A stretch of 64,000 nt of DNA from assembly GCA_016841365.1 (NCBI GenBank), contig JAENZI010000001.1, positions 310,001 to 374,000 on the forward strand. Direction: 5' to 3'. Made by a program: the position numbers and the translations under genes. Origin of the DNA: Anaerolineaceae bacterium. GTDB taxonomy: Bacteria > Chloroflexota > Anaerolineae > Anaerolineales > Anaerolineaceae. The notes under the pieces are model-generated. The model did not search any database, was not told the DNA's origin, and was given only the letters and a program-made list of their open reading frames with translations. Below are positions 17,924 to 26,215 of the stretch, one piece after another; positions within the stretch are counted from its first letter, which is position 1; every line of letters begins with the position of its first letter.

Positions 17924-17958
17924 GGGAGGCTGCCTGTTTTACACCATGGCAGCCTCCC
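17924..17958 (-). terminator. Hairpin after the cadherin-like gene
   Basis: An 11-base perfect inverted repeat (GGGAGGCTGCC / GGCAGCCTCCC) with a 13-base loop lies 18 bases past the stop at 17976. It lacks a clear T-run, so termination is likely but not textbook. Confidence 0.55.
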
Positions 17959-17975
17959 TTGTGTGGCATTCGTGA

Positions 17976-18584
17976 TTAATGCCCGATAAGCGGTAAATAG
18001 ATTTGGTAGATCGGGGTGGATGTTTCGAGCACATTAATTGTGAAGGCTTTTTCGTAAAACAAGCCGCCTGAATCTGTTGTGCGAACGCGGATGGAATAGG
18101 TGGTTTGCTGGTCATAATCCAATATTTGGGAGGTGCGGAGCAGCGCGCCTGAGATATTGAAGGCGCTGTTCCCCGAATCACCCGCGCCACTGACCAGTGT
18201 GTAGATGAAAATGTCGCCCGCATCGGGGTCGGTGGTTGTCAGCGTGCCAACCTGCGTGTTGGCTGGCAACCCTTCTTCAATGGTGTTGTTGTCAAGCTGG
18301 ATATTCGTGGGTGCCTGGTTTTCAACGGTCAACCCGCCGCTCCAGAACCCGCTGGCGAGGGTGAAATCCCCGCCAGCACTCACACCGGCATCGGGCTGAC
18401 CGGCAGCACCACTCAGGGCATAGCCCCCGCCGCTGCTTGAACCACCCCCATCAATAGAGTGCCATGACAAATCAAACAGGCCCCCCGTTTGCGCCAGCAC
18501 CGGCACCACCGCAAGCAAGGTGATTAAAAGGACGGCAGGTGCCCACCAGGGAGTTTTAGGTAGGTTGTGCTTGATGTGTTTCAT
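17976..18584 (-). CDS. Secreted cadherin-like repeat protein
   Basis: The 202-residue protein has an N-terminal signal segment ([15 protein letters not shown]), a Ser/Gly stretch, then one cadherin-like beta-sandwich domain with [20 protein letters not shown] and [21 protein letters not shown], the latter carrying the calcium-type DxD elements. It ends in [11 protein letters not shown], a hydrophobic YLPLI ending that I recall from many Chloroflexota secreted proteins and that may be a sorting or processing signal. Its ATG overlaps the stop of the giant S74 protein (ATGA) and GGAGG precedes it, so the two secreted proteins are translated together and may interact. Confidence 0.75.
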   Translation of the reverse strand: MKHIKHNLPKTPWWAPAVLLITLLAVVPVLAQTGGLFDLSWHSIDGGGSSSGGGYALSGAAGQPDAGVSAGGDFTLASGFWSGGLTVENQAPTNIQLDNNTIEEGLPANTQVGTLTTTDPDAGDIFIYTLVSGAGDSGNSAFNISGALLRTSQILDYDQQTTYSIRVRTTDSGGLFYEKAFTINVLETSTPIYQIYLPLIGH

Positions 18585-21500
18585 AATTCACCTCCGGGCC
18601 GGCGGCGCACAAAGTACACACCACCGAAGACGAGCAAACCAACACCCAAAAGCCATTGGAAGGGGACAGCATCGGCGTGATTTTGGTGATTCCCTGCGTT
18701 CATCATTTGTTCGAGGGTGGTTAATCGTGCTTCAAGGTCATCCACCTGGGCTTTAAGCTCCTGGTTCTCAGCATACAAGCCCTGGATGGCAGCCAGTGCC
18801 ACACCGTCCGCGTCCATGCTGTTGATGAAATCGGCGCCTTCGCCGCCCAAACCCGCCACCAGGCTGTTGAATTCATCCGCCATCATGCCGATGTGGATGC
18901 TGGATTCGTCCTGGGATTTGTAATTCCAGGTGGTGATGGGGTATTCTGCCAGCGCCTCCAGCAGGGCAGCATTATCGACCGGTATGAAGTTCTCTTTGTG
19001 TTCACGGTTGCTGACATTGCTCCAGCCGCTGTCTCCTGCGGCGATATATGACCCTAAGTTCAAATCAGCACTCGTGTAGAAATACACGCCGCCAGTGGCA
19101 CGCGCCACCCAGCGGTTATCAACATCACAAATCACATCTGCCAGGGTGGAATCCCCCCAGACAAAGCAGCCAGGGTTGTTGGCTTTTGCCTGGGTGCCAG
19201 CGGCAAAGCTGAAGGTTCCCACGGCAGAATTACCATAGCCACCCGGGATAGCTGCAAGTGCCCCGCTGGCGGTATTGTCCTGACCCCCACCCACCGTGCT
19301 AAATTCACCGCTGGCAGTGTTTTCCTGCCCGCCCGCTACCGTGGCATAGGTGGCACTTGTGGGGTATGCATCATTGTCGCCAGCCTGGTTGCCGGCGCCG
19401 CCGCCCACCGTGCAGTAGTCATCGGTTGCATAGTTTGCCCGTAAAAGGGGATCGTCAGCATCCGGCTCATAGGGCCCGCCGCCGGAGATGGTGGTGTATG
19501 CCGCTGTGGCTTGGTTATAGTATCCCCCGCCAATTGTTGAACGAACACCGCTGGCGGTGTTGCTAATTCCGCCACCAATGGCACTAGCAATACCGCTGGT
19601 GGCGTTGCCCCCGCCGCCGCTAATGGTGCTGGTATATCCGCTGGCGGTGTTGCTATCCCCACCGCCAATTGTTGAATTACTACTACTGGCAACATTAAAT
19701 TGGCCTCCTGAAATTGTTGACATATAACCAGAGGCAGCATTATCGTACCCTCCACCCACAGTGCTAAAGCCTCCTGAAGCCTCGTTTAGTTCACCGCCAG
19801 CAACTGTTGCATACTCTTCACGTGCTCTATTATGTGTCCCCCCGCCAACGGTTGTATAAGCTGCTGAAGCATCGTTACTCCTTCCTCCGCCGATAGTAGC
19901 ATAATTGCTTAACAGAGGGTCTCCGTCATCCCATCCAGCCTGGTTGTTACCGCCGCCGCCGATCGTGCCGTAGTCATCAAAGACATTGTTGTTGCGGAAG
20001 GTTGGGAGTGCCGGGTCACTGGGTCCGCCACCGGCGATGGTCGCGTAAGCCGCATTGGCAAAGTTGTTCCAACCGCCGCCGATCGTGGCAAAAAGTCCGT
20101 TGGCGATATTGTCCTTGCCTCCACTGACCGTGGCGTAGGTGGCACTTGTGGGGTCTCCATCATTGTCGCCAGCATGGTTGCCGGCACCGCCGCCCACCGT
20201 GCAGTAGTCATCGGTTGCATAATTCGCCCTCAAGATAGGATTCTCAGCATCCAGGTCATAGGGTCCGCCGCCGGAGATGGTGGTGTATGCCGCTGTGGCT
20301 TGGTTATAGTATCCCCCTCCAATTGTTGAACGATCGCCGCTGGCGGTGTTGTCATAGCCACCACCAATGGCACTAGCAATACCGCTGGTGGCGTTGCCCC
20401 CGCCGCCAGCGATGGTAGATCCTCCACCGCTGGCGGTGTTGCTAGCCCCACCGCCAATTGTTGAATTACCTCCGCTGGCAACATTAACTTGACCTCCTGA
20501 AATTGTTGACATATAACCAGAGGCAGCATTATCGTACCCTCCACCCTCAGTGCTAAAGCCTCCTGAAGCCTCGTTTTGATAACCGCCAGCAACCGTTGCA
20601 AAATTTTCACGTGCTTCATTATCCTCCCCCCCACCAACGGTTGTAAAAGCTGCTGTAGCATAGTTAAATCTTCCTCCGCTGACGGTAGCATACTCGCTTA
20701 ACTGAGGGTCTCCATCATCCCATCCAGCCCGGTTGCCCCCACCGCCGCCGATAGTGCCGTAGTCATCAAAGATTTCGTTGTTGGAAGTGGTTGGGGATGC
20801 CAGGCTACTGGGTCCGCCGCCAGCGATGGTCGCGTAAGCCGCATTGGCAAAGTTGTTCCAACCGCCGCCGATTGTGGCAAAAAGTCCGCTGGCAGTGTTT
20901 TCCTGCCCGCCCGCTACCGTGGCGTAGGTGGCACTTGTGGGGTCTGCATCATTGTCGCCGGCCTGGTTGCCGCCGCCGCCGCCGATGGTGCCGTAGTCAT
21001 CAAAGATAGTGTTGTTGGTGGTGGTTGGGAATGCCGGGTCACTGGGTCCCCCACCGGATATGGTCGCGAAAGCCGCATTGGCAAAGTTGTTCCAACCGCC
21101 ACCGACGAAGGCGTAATGGCTATTCTGGGGGTCGATATCATTGCTCCCAGCCTGGTTGCCGGCGCCGCCGCCGATGGTGCCGTAATTATCAAAGATTGTG
21201 TTGGTTGAGCCGCCGCCCAAAAAGGCATACAGACCGCTGGCGGTGTTTCCCTGGCCGCCGCCCAAAAAAGCATAGTTACCGCTGGCGGTGTTGGCCGTGC
21301 CGCCGCCTAAAACGGCAAACGGACTGCTGGCAGTATTCCCAATTCCACCGCCCAGAACGGCATACAACCCGCTGGCTGTGTTCTGATATCCCCCGCCGAT
21401 GAGGCTGCGATTGGCGCTGGCGATGTTCAGATACCCGCCCGTGATGGCGGCGTAATCCCCTGAAGCCTGGTTAGCGGATCCGCCACTGATGGTGCTGGCA

Positions 21501-23659
21501 TATCCGCTGGTAGCGTTCGTGGTACCGCCGCCAACGGTGCTATTCGCGGCGCTGGCAGCATTTTGGAACCCGCCGCCCACTGTGGCATATGCAGCATCGG
21601 TTGCCGTGCCTGCGTTATCGCCTGCCTGGTTGCCGGCGCCCCCGCCCACCGTGCAGAAGTCATCGGTGGCACGATTGTTGGTTGTGGTGGGATTGCCAAG
21701 GTCGCTGGGTCCGCCACCGGACACCGTGGTGTATGCCGCCCCAGCAAGGTTGTAATACCCGCCGCTGATCGTTGCATAGTCGAAGTTCGCACTGTTATTC
21801 GTGCCGCCGCCAATTGCCGCAGATACCCCCGAGGCTGCGTTAGAAGCGCCGCCAGGGATGGCGGCGTATAAACCGCCGGCTGTATTTAAATATCCCCCGC
21901 CCAAAAAGGCATAACTGCCGCTGGCGGTGTTCTGATACCCCCCGCCGATGAGGCTGCGGTTGGCATTGGCGATGTTCTGGTAGCCGCCAGCGATGGCGGC
22001 GTAATCTCCTGAAGCCTGGTTATAGGATCCGCCACTGATGGTACTGGCATATCCGCTGGCAGCATTCGTGGTACCGCCGCCAATCGTTGTGTTTGAGGCA
22101 CTGGCAGTATTCAGGAAACCGCCACCCACCGTGGCATAAGTCGCATCGGTTGCCGTGCCGGCGTTATCACCTGCCTGGTTGCCGGCGCCCCCGCCCACCG
22201 TGCCGAAATCATCGGTTGCGGTGTTCTGTATGGACGAGGTTGGATTTTCCGGGTCGCTGGGTCCGCCGCCGGACACCGTGGTGTAAGCCGCCCCGGCAAG
22301 GTTGTAATACCCGCCGCCGACAACGGCGTAGAGACCGCTGGCGGTATTGGAGATGCCGCCGCCAATCACGGCTGAATCTCCCGCCTGGTTGCCGCCCCCG
22401 CCGCCCACCGTCCCGAAGATGCCTGTGACGCTGTTTTCCAACCCGGCACCCCCGCCGCCCGAGATGGTAGCGCCATGCAATCCCGTTGATAGCCAGTTGC
22501 CTGAAAAACCGCCGATCAGGTTGGGGCTGGTGGCATGTGGTTCAAAGCGGAAGACCCGTTCGCCTTTGACCTTGACCTCCAATGGCTGGTCGTCGCTGGT
22601 GCCAAGGTAGTTACTCCCTGGTGTGGTGTCGGCATTGCCGGTTAAAGACCATCCAACACTGCCCCCGCCGCTGACCGGTTCGCATACCACGCTGCCATCG
22701 GCGTTGATGGATTGGATGGCGTAACCCTCACCGCAGCCAGTGCCCACGCGGGCTTGCAGCACGGATAAGTCTGCATCGAATGCCGAGCCCGTAAGGGTCA
22801 GCCCTGTGCCCGCGGTGTAGGTGGTATTGTCATCCGTTTCACAGGTTACCGTGCCGTCTTGATCAATGGCGCGGATGGCACTGCCTGCCATACAGGTCTC
22901 GCTGACACGGCGCTGGATATATGTGGGGTCAGCAGACAGGGTCACGTCGCCAATGGTGCCGCCGCCTAACATTCCCGTGCCGGCAATTACAGCAGTGATA
23001 TCACCGGCGCCGCCCGCCACGGCTTCGCACAACACCGTCCCGTCCAGGTTGACCTGCCGGATGGCATAACCACTGCCGCAGCTCTCGCTGATGCGTGCCT
23101 GGATGGCGGTTGTGTCTACGGAGAAGGTTGTGGCGGAGAGGGTCAAACCCGTCCCGGCTGTGTAAGTGGTGTTGTCGTCAACCGCGTCTGCAAAGCCAGC
23201 GGGCATGCCAGTTATACCGGTCCAGGGCACCTGGTCAGCAAGTGCTGCAGTTTTTGAATATAAGGCGTAGGGCGCTGCTGAGAGAAATTGACGGGGTGAA
23301 AGCGGGGTAAAGGTACCCGTGCCCGCCGGGCAGCGCACGGCGATATCCAACCAGCGGTTTTCACCCTGAAAGGCACCGGGTCCATAATCCAGCTGGACCG
23401 TGAAATATCCCTCATTAATGGGGATGCCGGATAAGATCCGTTCGCCGATTTGTGCGCCTTCGGTGAGTGCGTCATACAGCCCAAAGGTGAAATCGCATGT
23501 GCCAGAATACGGGGTACCACTGTTCTCTAATTGACCCTGGAAGGTGAAGGCTGTGCTCAACGGTGTGCTTCTCGACGCTTGCGCAGCAGCCATTCCGGGT
23601 AAAAGAAAAAGTAAGATTAAGCCCATCAGGCAAAAGATGAAAGTAAATCTGCTCTTCAT
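18581..23659 (-). CDS. Giant repetitive surface protein with S74 intramolecular chaperone domain
   Basis: The 1692-residue protein starts at the ATG at 23659 (AAGGAG upstream). It has a signal peptide ending in MAAAQA, a domain of about 110 residues with [18 protein letters not shown], and linker repeats. From about residue 400 to 1480 it consists of about 15-residue units around (I/V)GGGxxNxASG, interrupted by longer spacers with [10 protein letters not shown]. The repeats suggest a stacked beta-roll like YadA-type heads. Next comes a peptidase S74 domain with the Ser/Lys dyad S1550 and K1555 (SNREHK), a coiled coil, and a C-terminal membrane helix (1667-1685) followed by RRR. S74 domains drive trimer assembly of phage tail spikes and then cleave themselves off. 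Here the product is probably a trimeric cell-surface fibre. Confidence 0.8.
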   Translation of the reverse strand: MKSRFTFIFCLMGLILLFLLPGMAAAQASRSTPLSTAFTFQGQLENSGTPYSGTCDFTFGLYDALTEGAQIGERILSGIPINEGYFTVQLDYGPGAFQGENRWLDIAVRCPAGTGTFTPLSPRQFLSAAPYALYSKTAALADQVPWTGITGMPAGFADAVDDNTTYTAGTGLTLSATTFSVDTTAIQARISESCGSGYAIRQVNLDGTVLCEAVAGGAGDITAVIAGTGMLGGGTIGDVTLSADPTYIQRRVSETCMAGSAIRAIDQDGTVTCETDDNTTYTAGTGLTLTGSAFDADLSVLQARVGTGCGEGYAIQSINADGSVVCEPVSGGGSVGWSLTGNADTTPGSNYLGTSDDQPLEVKVKGERVFRFEPHATSPNLIGGFSGNWLSTGLHGATISGGGGAGLENSVTGIFGTVGGGGGNQAGDSAVIGGGISNTASGLYAVVGGGYYNLAGAAYTTVSGGGPSDPENPTSSIQNTATDDFGTVGGGAGNQAGDNAGTATDATYATVGGGFLNTASASNTTIGGGTTNAASGYASTISGGSYNQASGDYAAIAGGYQNIANANRSLIGGGYQNTASGSYAFLGGGYLNTAGGLYAAIPGGASNAASGVSAAIGGGTNNSANFDYATISGGYYNLAGAAYTTVSGGGPSDLGNPTTTNNRATDDFCTVGGGAGNQAGDNAGTATDAAYATVGGGFQNAASAANSTVGGGTTNATSGYASTISGGSANQASGDYAAITGGYLNIASANRSLIGGGYQNTASGLYAVLGGGIGNTASSPFAVLGGGTANTASGNYAFLGGGQGNTASGLYAFLGGGSTNTIFDNYGTIGGGAGNQAGSNDIDPQNSHYAFVGGGWNNFANAAFATISGGGPSDPAFPTTTNNTIFDDYGTIGGGGGNQAGDNDADPTSATYATVAGGQENTASGLFATIGGGWNNFANAAYATIAGGGPSSLASPTTSNNEIFDDYGTIGGGGGNRAGWDDGDPQLSEYATVSGGRFNYATAAFTTVGGGEDNEARENFATVAGGYQNEASGGFSTEGGGYDNAASGYMSTISGGQVNVASGGNSTIGGGASNTASGGGSTIAGGGGNATSGIASAIGGGYDNTASGDRSTIGGGYYNQATAAYTTISGGGPYDLDAENPILRANYATDDYCTVGGGAGNHAGDNDGDPTSATYATVSGGKDNIANGLFATIGGGWNNFANAAYATIAGGGPSDPALPTFRNNNVFDDYGTIGGGGNNQAGWDDGDPLLSNYATIGGGRSNDASAAYTTVGGGTHNRAREEYATVAGGELNEASGGFSTVGGGYDNAASGYMSTISGGQFNVASSSNSTIGGGDSNTASGYTSTISGGGGNATSGIASAIGGGISNTASGVRSTIGGGYYNQATAAYTTISGGGPYEPDADDPLLRANYATDDYCTVGGGAGNQAGDNDAYPTSATYATVAGGQENTASGEFSTVGGGQDNTASGALAAIPGGYGNSAVGTFSFAAGTQAKANNPGCFVWGDSTLADVICDVDNRWVARATGGVYFYTSADLNLGSYIAAGDSGWSNVSNREHKENFIPVDNAALLEALAEYPITTWNYKSQDESSIHIGMMADEFNSLVAGLGGEGADFINSMDADGVALAAIQGLYAENQELKAQVDDLEARLTTLEQMMNAGNHQNHADAVPFQWLLGVGLLVFGGVYFVRRRPGGEL
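19230..22440 (-). repeat. Long-period coding tandem duplications inside the S74 protein gene
   Basis: The element around TCATTGTCGCC recurs at 19371, 20160 and 20949, an exact 789-base period (263 codons). Upstream in the gene, TTGCCGTGCC recurs at 21601 and 22150, a 549-base period (183 codons). The shorter unit of about 45 bases (15 codons) is superimposed. Both long periods keep the reading frame, so copy number can change without breaking the gene. Confidence 0.85.
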
Positions 23660-23838
23660 GTCTGTTCTCCTTTTGTTGAAGCAATGTAATCCGAAGGACC
23701 GCACGATTAAAAAAAGACCCACGCCACCGGGGATATTCAGTGAGTGGGCTGCGTAGGATAGGACATCTCGACTGGGACTTTGCCCCAGGCTTACAGCAAT
23801 ATTAAATTATGGCTCTGATGGTTGGGCTTATGTTTGAT
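23660..23838 (-). promoter_or_regulatory. Structured 5' leader with attenuator, candidate riboswitch
   Basis: The transcript predicted from the promoter at 23845-23873 has about 180 bases before the start codon. It contains a small hairpin CTGGG-GCAAAGT-CCCAG (about 23780) in a conserved-looking purine-rich context and then an intrinsic terminator 45 bases before the ribosome binding site. I compared it by memory with c-di-GMP, SAM, TPP, cobalamin and THF aptamers and found no match, so the class is unassigned. Confidence 0.5.
23709..23748 (-). terminator. Intrinsic terminator inside the S74 gene leader
   Basis: On the minus strand CCCAC pairs with GTGGG (plus an inner CAC/GTG) and is followed directly by TC and seven T. 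It stands upstream of the gene's ribosome binding site, where it can only act as an attenuator. Confidence 0.65.
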
Positions 23839-23844
23839 ATTAAA

Positions 23845-23873
23845 ATTATATAAGGCAATTGTTATTCTTACAA
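23845..23873 (-). promoter_or_regulatory. Promoter of the S74 surface protein operon
   Basis: A -35 box TTGTAA (23868-23873) and a perfect -10 box TATAAT (23845-23850) are spaced by 17 bases on the minus strand. The remaining sequence up to the tRNA terminator (23874-24101) is AT-rich and I see no gene in it. Confidence 0.65.
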
Positions 23874-24101
23874 CAACAAAACAGATGACCTAATCTTAAA
23901 AATTCTTAATAAATGAAGGTATTCTCACTTAGAATTGATGGATTAAATAAATAATGGGGGATCGCCTGTGAAAGCATTTTTGATATGTGAGATGATCGAT
24001 AGATGCGGCATCGTATTTAAAACTTAGCCTGATGATGACCTCTTTAAATTTCAATATGAAATTTGGGTTGTCAATGATTTTCGTTAAACGGGTTGGAAAA
24101 C

Positions 24102-24131
24102 AAAAAAACCGCTAATCAACTTAGCGGTTTT
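24102..24131 (-). terminator. Intrinsic terminator of the tRNA-Pro transcript
   Basis: An 11-base stem (AAAACCGCTAA / TTAGCGGTTTT) with loop TCAAC is followed on the minus strand by a run of seven T. It lies six bases past the tRNA. Confidence 0.85.
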
Positions 24132-24137
24132 AAGAAG

Positions 24138-24212
24138 TCGGGGCGCTGGGATTCGAACCCAGGGCCTCTTACACCCCATGCAAGCGCGCTAGCCGGACTG
24201 CGCCACGCCCCG
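24138..24212 (-). tRNA. tRNA-Pro (anticodon GGG)
   Basis: The minus strand folds into a complete cloverleaf: acceptor CGGGGCG pairing with CGCCCCG, D stem GCGC/GCGC, anticodon stem CTTGC/GTAAG with loop ATGGGGT (anticodon GGG), and a T arm with GGTTCGAATCC. The discriminator is A, as usual for bacterial tRNA-Pro. CCA is not encoded, so it must be added after transcription. It is the only complete tRNA seen in the window. Confidence 0.96.
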
Positions 24213-24273
24213 ATTTCAGAGCCTTATTATAGCCGTCTTTATTTGATTTGGCAAGCAAAATCAATTTTTGTGA

Positions 24274-25074
24274 TCAGGGTACGGTTCCAATTGCGTAGAA
24301 GGTTGGGATGAACAGGATGCGCTCCCGGTTGTGACGGGCACGCTGGTCAATGGCTTTAAATTCCGCCAGCCTTTCAGCCCTCAAATGGGATGCAAGGTCA
24401 TGCTGCAAAGCCATCCATTCGACCTCGTCTGGCTGTTCCCAGGTGGTTTGCGACCACAATGCCCCCAAAATGCCGACTTCAATGTCTTGCAAGCCGATTT
24501 GATGAAACAACTGACCGAGCCTGCGTCCAACAGCCACATGCGCGCCCTGGTTGCGAAGGGCTTGTGTTTGCAGTCCGCCCAATTCATCCAACGGTGGCGG
24601 AAAGTCAATCCGTGAAGGATGATCCGGTTCAGCCAGTGCAATGACGCTCCCCCCGGGGTGCGTCACACGCCGCATTTCCTGCAAGATTTGACGGGGGTGT
24701 TCGATCCACAATAAAAGGTAGTGGCACAGGGTGATCCCAAAGGTATGTTCCGCAAAGGGCAGGCGGTAGCCATCCGCTTGCGCCATCAATGCGGGGATAG
24801 GCTGATCTTGGGAGAAACGCAGGCTGAGTGGGTCAATGTCGATGCCGGTGAGTTGGTAATCGCCCTCCTGTTCCAAGCAAGTAAGCAGCGCGCCGGTCCC
24901 TGAGCCAACTTCAAGCACGTTGTGATTTACCTCAGAACCGGCTTTCTTGAGCAGGTAAGCCCGAATGTCAGCCGTCCACTGCGCCTGCTGCAGGTAACGC
25001 TGATGCCATCTTGCCAGTTCGTTTGCCTGATCGTCACCGGGGGTCACGAATGCTAATCCCAGATCGCTTCCCAT
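24274..25074 (-). CDS. Class I SAM-dependent methyltransferase in the radical SAM operon
   Basis: The protein of up to 266 residues has a seven-strand Rossmann methyltransferase fold. Motif I is HNVLEVGSGTGALLTCLE, the acidic residue that binds the SAM ribose is in GIDIDPLSLRF, motif IV is ITLCHYLLLW and motif VI is PGGSVIALAEPDH. The start is either ATG 25074, overlapping the preceding gene by 22 bases, or GTG 25047, five bases after that gene's stop; neither has a strong ribosome binding site, which fits translational coupling. As last gene of the operon with the Cys-Ala tail protein and two radical SAM homologues, it may methylate the same substrate. A small-molecule substrate cannot be excluded. 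Confidence 0.8.
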   Translation of the reverse strand: MGSDLGLAFVTPGDDQANELARWHQRYLQQAQWTADIRAYLLKKAGSEVNHNVLEVGSGTGALLTCLEQEGDYQLTGIDIDPLSLRFSQDQPIPALMAQADGYRLPFAEHTFGITLCHYLLLWIEHPRQILQEMRRVTHPGGSVIALAEPDHPSRIDFPPPLDELGGLQTQALRNQGAHVAVGRRLGQLFHQIGLQDIEVGILGALWSQTTWEQPDEVEWMALQHDLASHLRAERLAEFKAIDQRARHNRERILFIPTFYAIGTVP

Positions 25075-26204
25075 GGGTCTGTCAGCAGGTTGCCCAGCAC
25101 CCGGTCGTACATACCCTGTGCGGGTAAAACATCTCCATCTGGTTCGACATATAGCCAGGCTTTGCCTGCGCCTTCGGGCGGCTCCTGTGTCTCAGCGTTC
25201 TCTAATTCCAGTGAAACGGGGTTATTCCTCGAATAGGGCACCGGGAGATCCCAGACCAGCTCCAACTGCTGCACAGCGGCAAAGTCGCGCAAATTTTGCA
25301 GTTCCTCAGAAAGTCCGGCATCGGACGCACTCAGTGAGAGGGCGTTTGCCCCCATCTCAGCCAGGCGTGTGATATGCGGACGCAGGTTGTGTCCCTTTTC
25401 GAGGGTGAGGTGGACGGTTGTGTGGATGTCTTCAGGCAGGACTTTTGCCAGCGACTCCCATACGTTGGGGTTGTCCGGATCCAGGACAACCATCAAGTGA
25501 TCCAGACCGTTGAGCAGTAACTGCTGACGGAAATCATCATCCTTCAATCTCAGACCGTCTGTCAGCACACCTGTGACCAAACCCAGCTCTTCCGCCTTCA
25601 GGAGCAGTTCTGGTAAATCTTCTCGCAATGTCGGCTCGCCGCCGGTGAACAGGACGTGCGGAATGCCGATCTCGAACGCTTTTTGCAGGATGGTGACCCA
25701 CTCATCAGCCGTCAGCTCGCGATTGACCCGGTCGAGGGGTGCATGTTCGCTGTGGCTGCCTTCACCGACACGGTAGGTCAGGGCACAATCCAGTCGGTAA
25801 GGTGCAGCGATTTCTCCGGAGTAAGGTTCTTGCCTTTCAATATCAAAATAGGTGACGGGGTCAAGATCTGGTGTGTGAATGATTGTCTGGATCTGGTTGA
25901 GGAATTTGCCGAAGTCCAGCCGGGCTTGATCTTTTTCCACCTGGTAGCGGCGGGAAATTTCGTCCACAGCCTTATCCAAATCGTGTTTCTTGATAAAGTG
26001 ATAGGCGAATTCCGCCGCGGTTTGGTTGAGATGAAGTACGGTGGCGGCATTGATGATTAGGATGCCCGTACCGTCTTTCTCGATTCGAAGATGCAGCCGA
26101 TATTGCTCCTTCTCATCCGGCGGGGTTTGGTAACTGAACATGCCTGACGGGAGCGGTTCTTTTTCTGAAAATAAACGCTTGATGGATTGAAATAAGCTTG
26201 TCAT
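25053..26204 (-). CDS. Cysteine-less radical SAM pseudoenzyme with N-terminal PqqD-like domain
   Basis: The 383-residue protein is a paralogue of its upstream neighbour along its length. Residues about 40-110 form a PqqD-like peptide-recognition domain (LHLNQTAAEFAYHF, ISRRYQVEKDQARLDFGKFL). The radical SAM core keeps APYRLDCALTYR and the SAM-binding GGEPT (HVLFTGGEPTLREDLPEL). The three cluster cysteines are replaced: V146, S150 and E153 stand where the partner has C148, C152 and C155. The SPASM cysteines are also gone (GDVLPAQ for GDVLPCQ) and the last Cys-rich part is missing. Only one Cys (C140) remains in the protein. It cannot hold the 4Fe-4S cluster and probably acts as a scaffold or regulatory subunit. 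The start ATG 26204 has GGAG five bases upstream. Confidence 0.85.
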   Translation of the reverse strand: MTSLFQSIKRLFSEKEPLPSGMFSYQTPPDEKEQYRLHLRIEKDGTGILIINAATVLHLNQTAAEFAYHFIKKHDLDKAVDEISRRYQVEKDQARLDFGKFLNQIQTIIHTPDLDPVTYFDIERQEPYSGEIAAPYRLDCALTYRVGEGSHSEHAPLDRVNRELTADEWVTILQKAFEIGIPHVLFTGGEPTLREDLPELLLKAEELGLVTGVLTDGLRLKDDDFRQQLLLNGLDHLMVVLDPDNPNVWESLAKVLPEDIHTTVHLTLEKGHNLRPHITRLAEMGANALSLSASDAGLSEELQNLRDFAAVQQLELVWDLPVPYSRNNPVSLELENAETQEPPEGAGKAWLYVEPDGDVLPAQGMYDRVLGNLLTDPWEAIWD

Positions 26205-26215
26205 GTTCACTCCGT

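Noticed and set aside
21025-22428. Several Arg/Cys-rich plus-strand frames opposite the repeat region
   Set aside because: They are antisense shadows of GGG/GCC-rich codons in the repeat protein, with no start signals.
19230-22440. Dense short repeats resembling a CRISPR or non-coding satellite array
   Set aside because: The repeats are in phase with one long reading frame that has a signal peptide, an S74 domain and a ribosome binding site; there are no constant-length repeats with unique spacers.
18581-23659. S74 domain as evidence of a prophage tail-fibre gene
   Set aside because: There is a signal peptide, a C-terminal membrane helix and a coupled cadherin-like secreted gene, and no phage structural, integrase or lysis genes nearby.
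23749-23838. c-di-GMP-I (GEMM) riboswitch as identity of the leader
   Set aside because: GGGGCAAAG resembles one GEMM element, but the second conserved GACGCAAAGCC block and the tetraloop receptor pattern are absent, so only an unassigned leader is reported.
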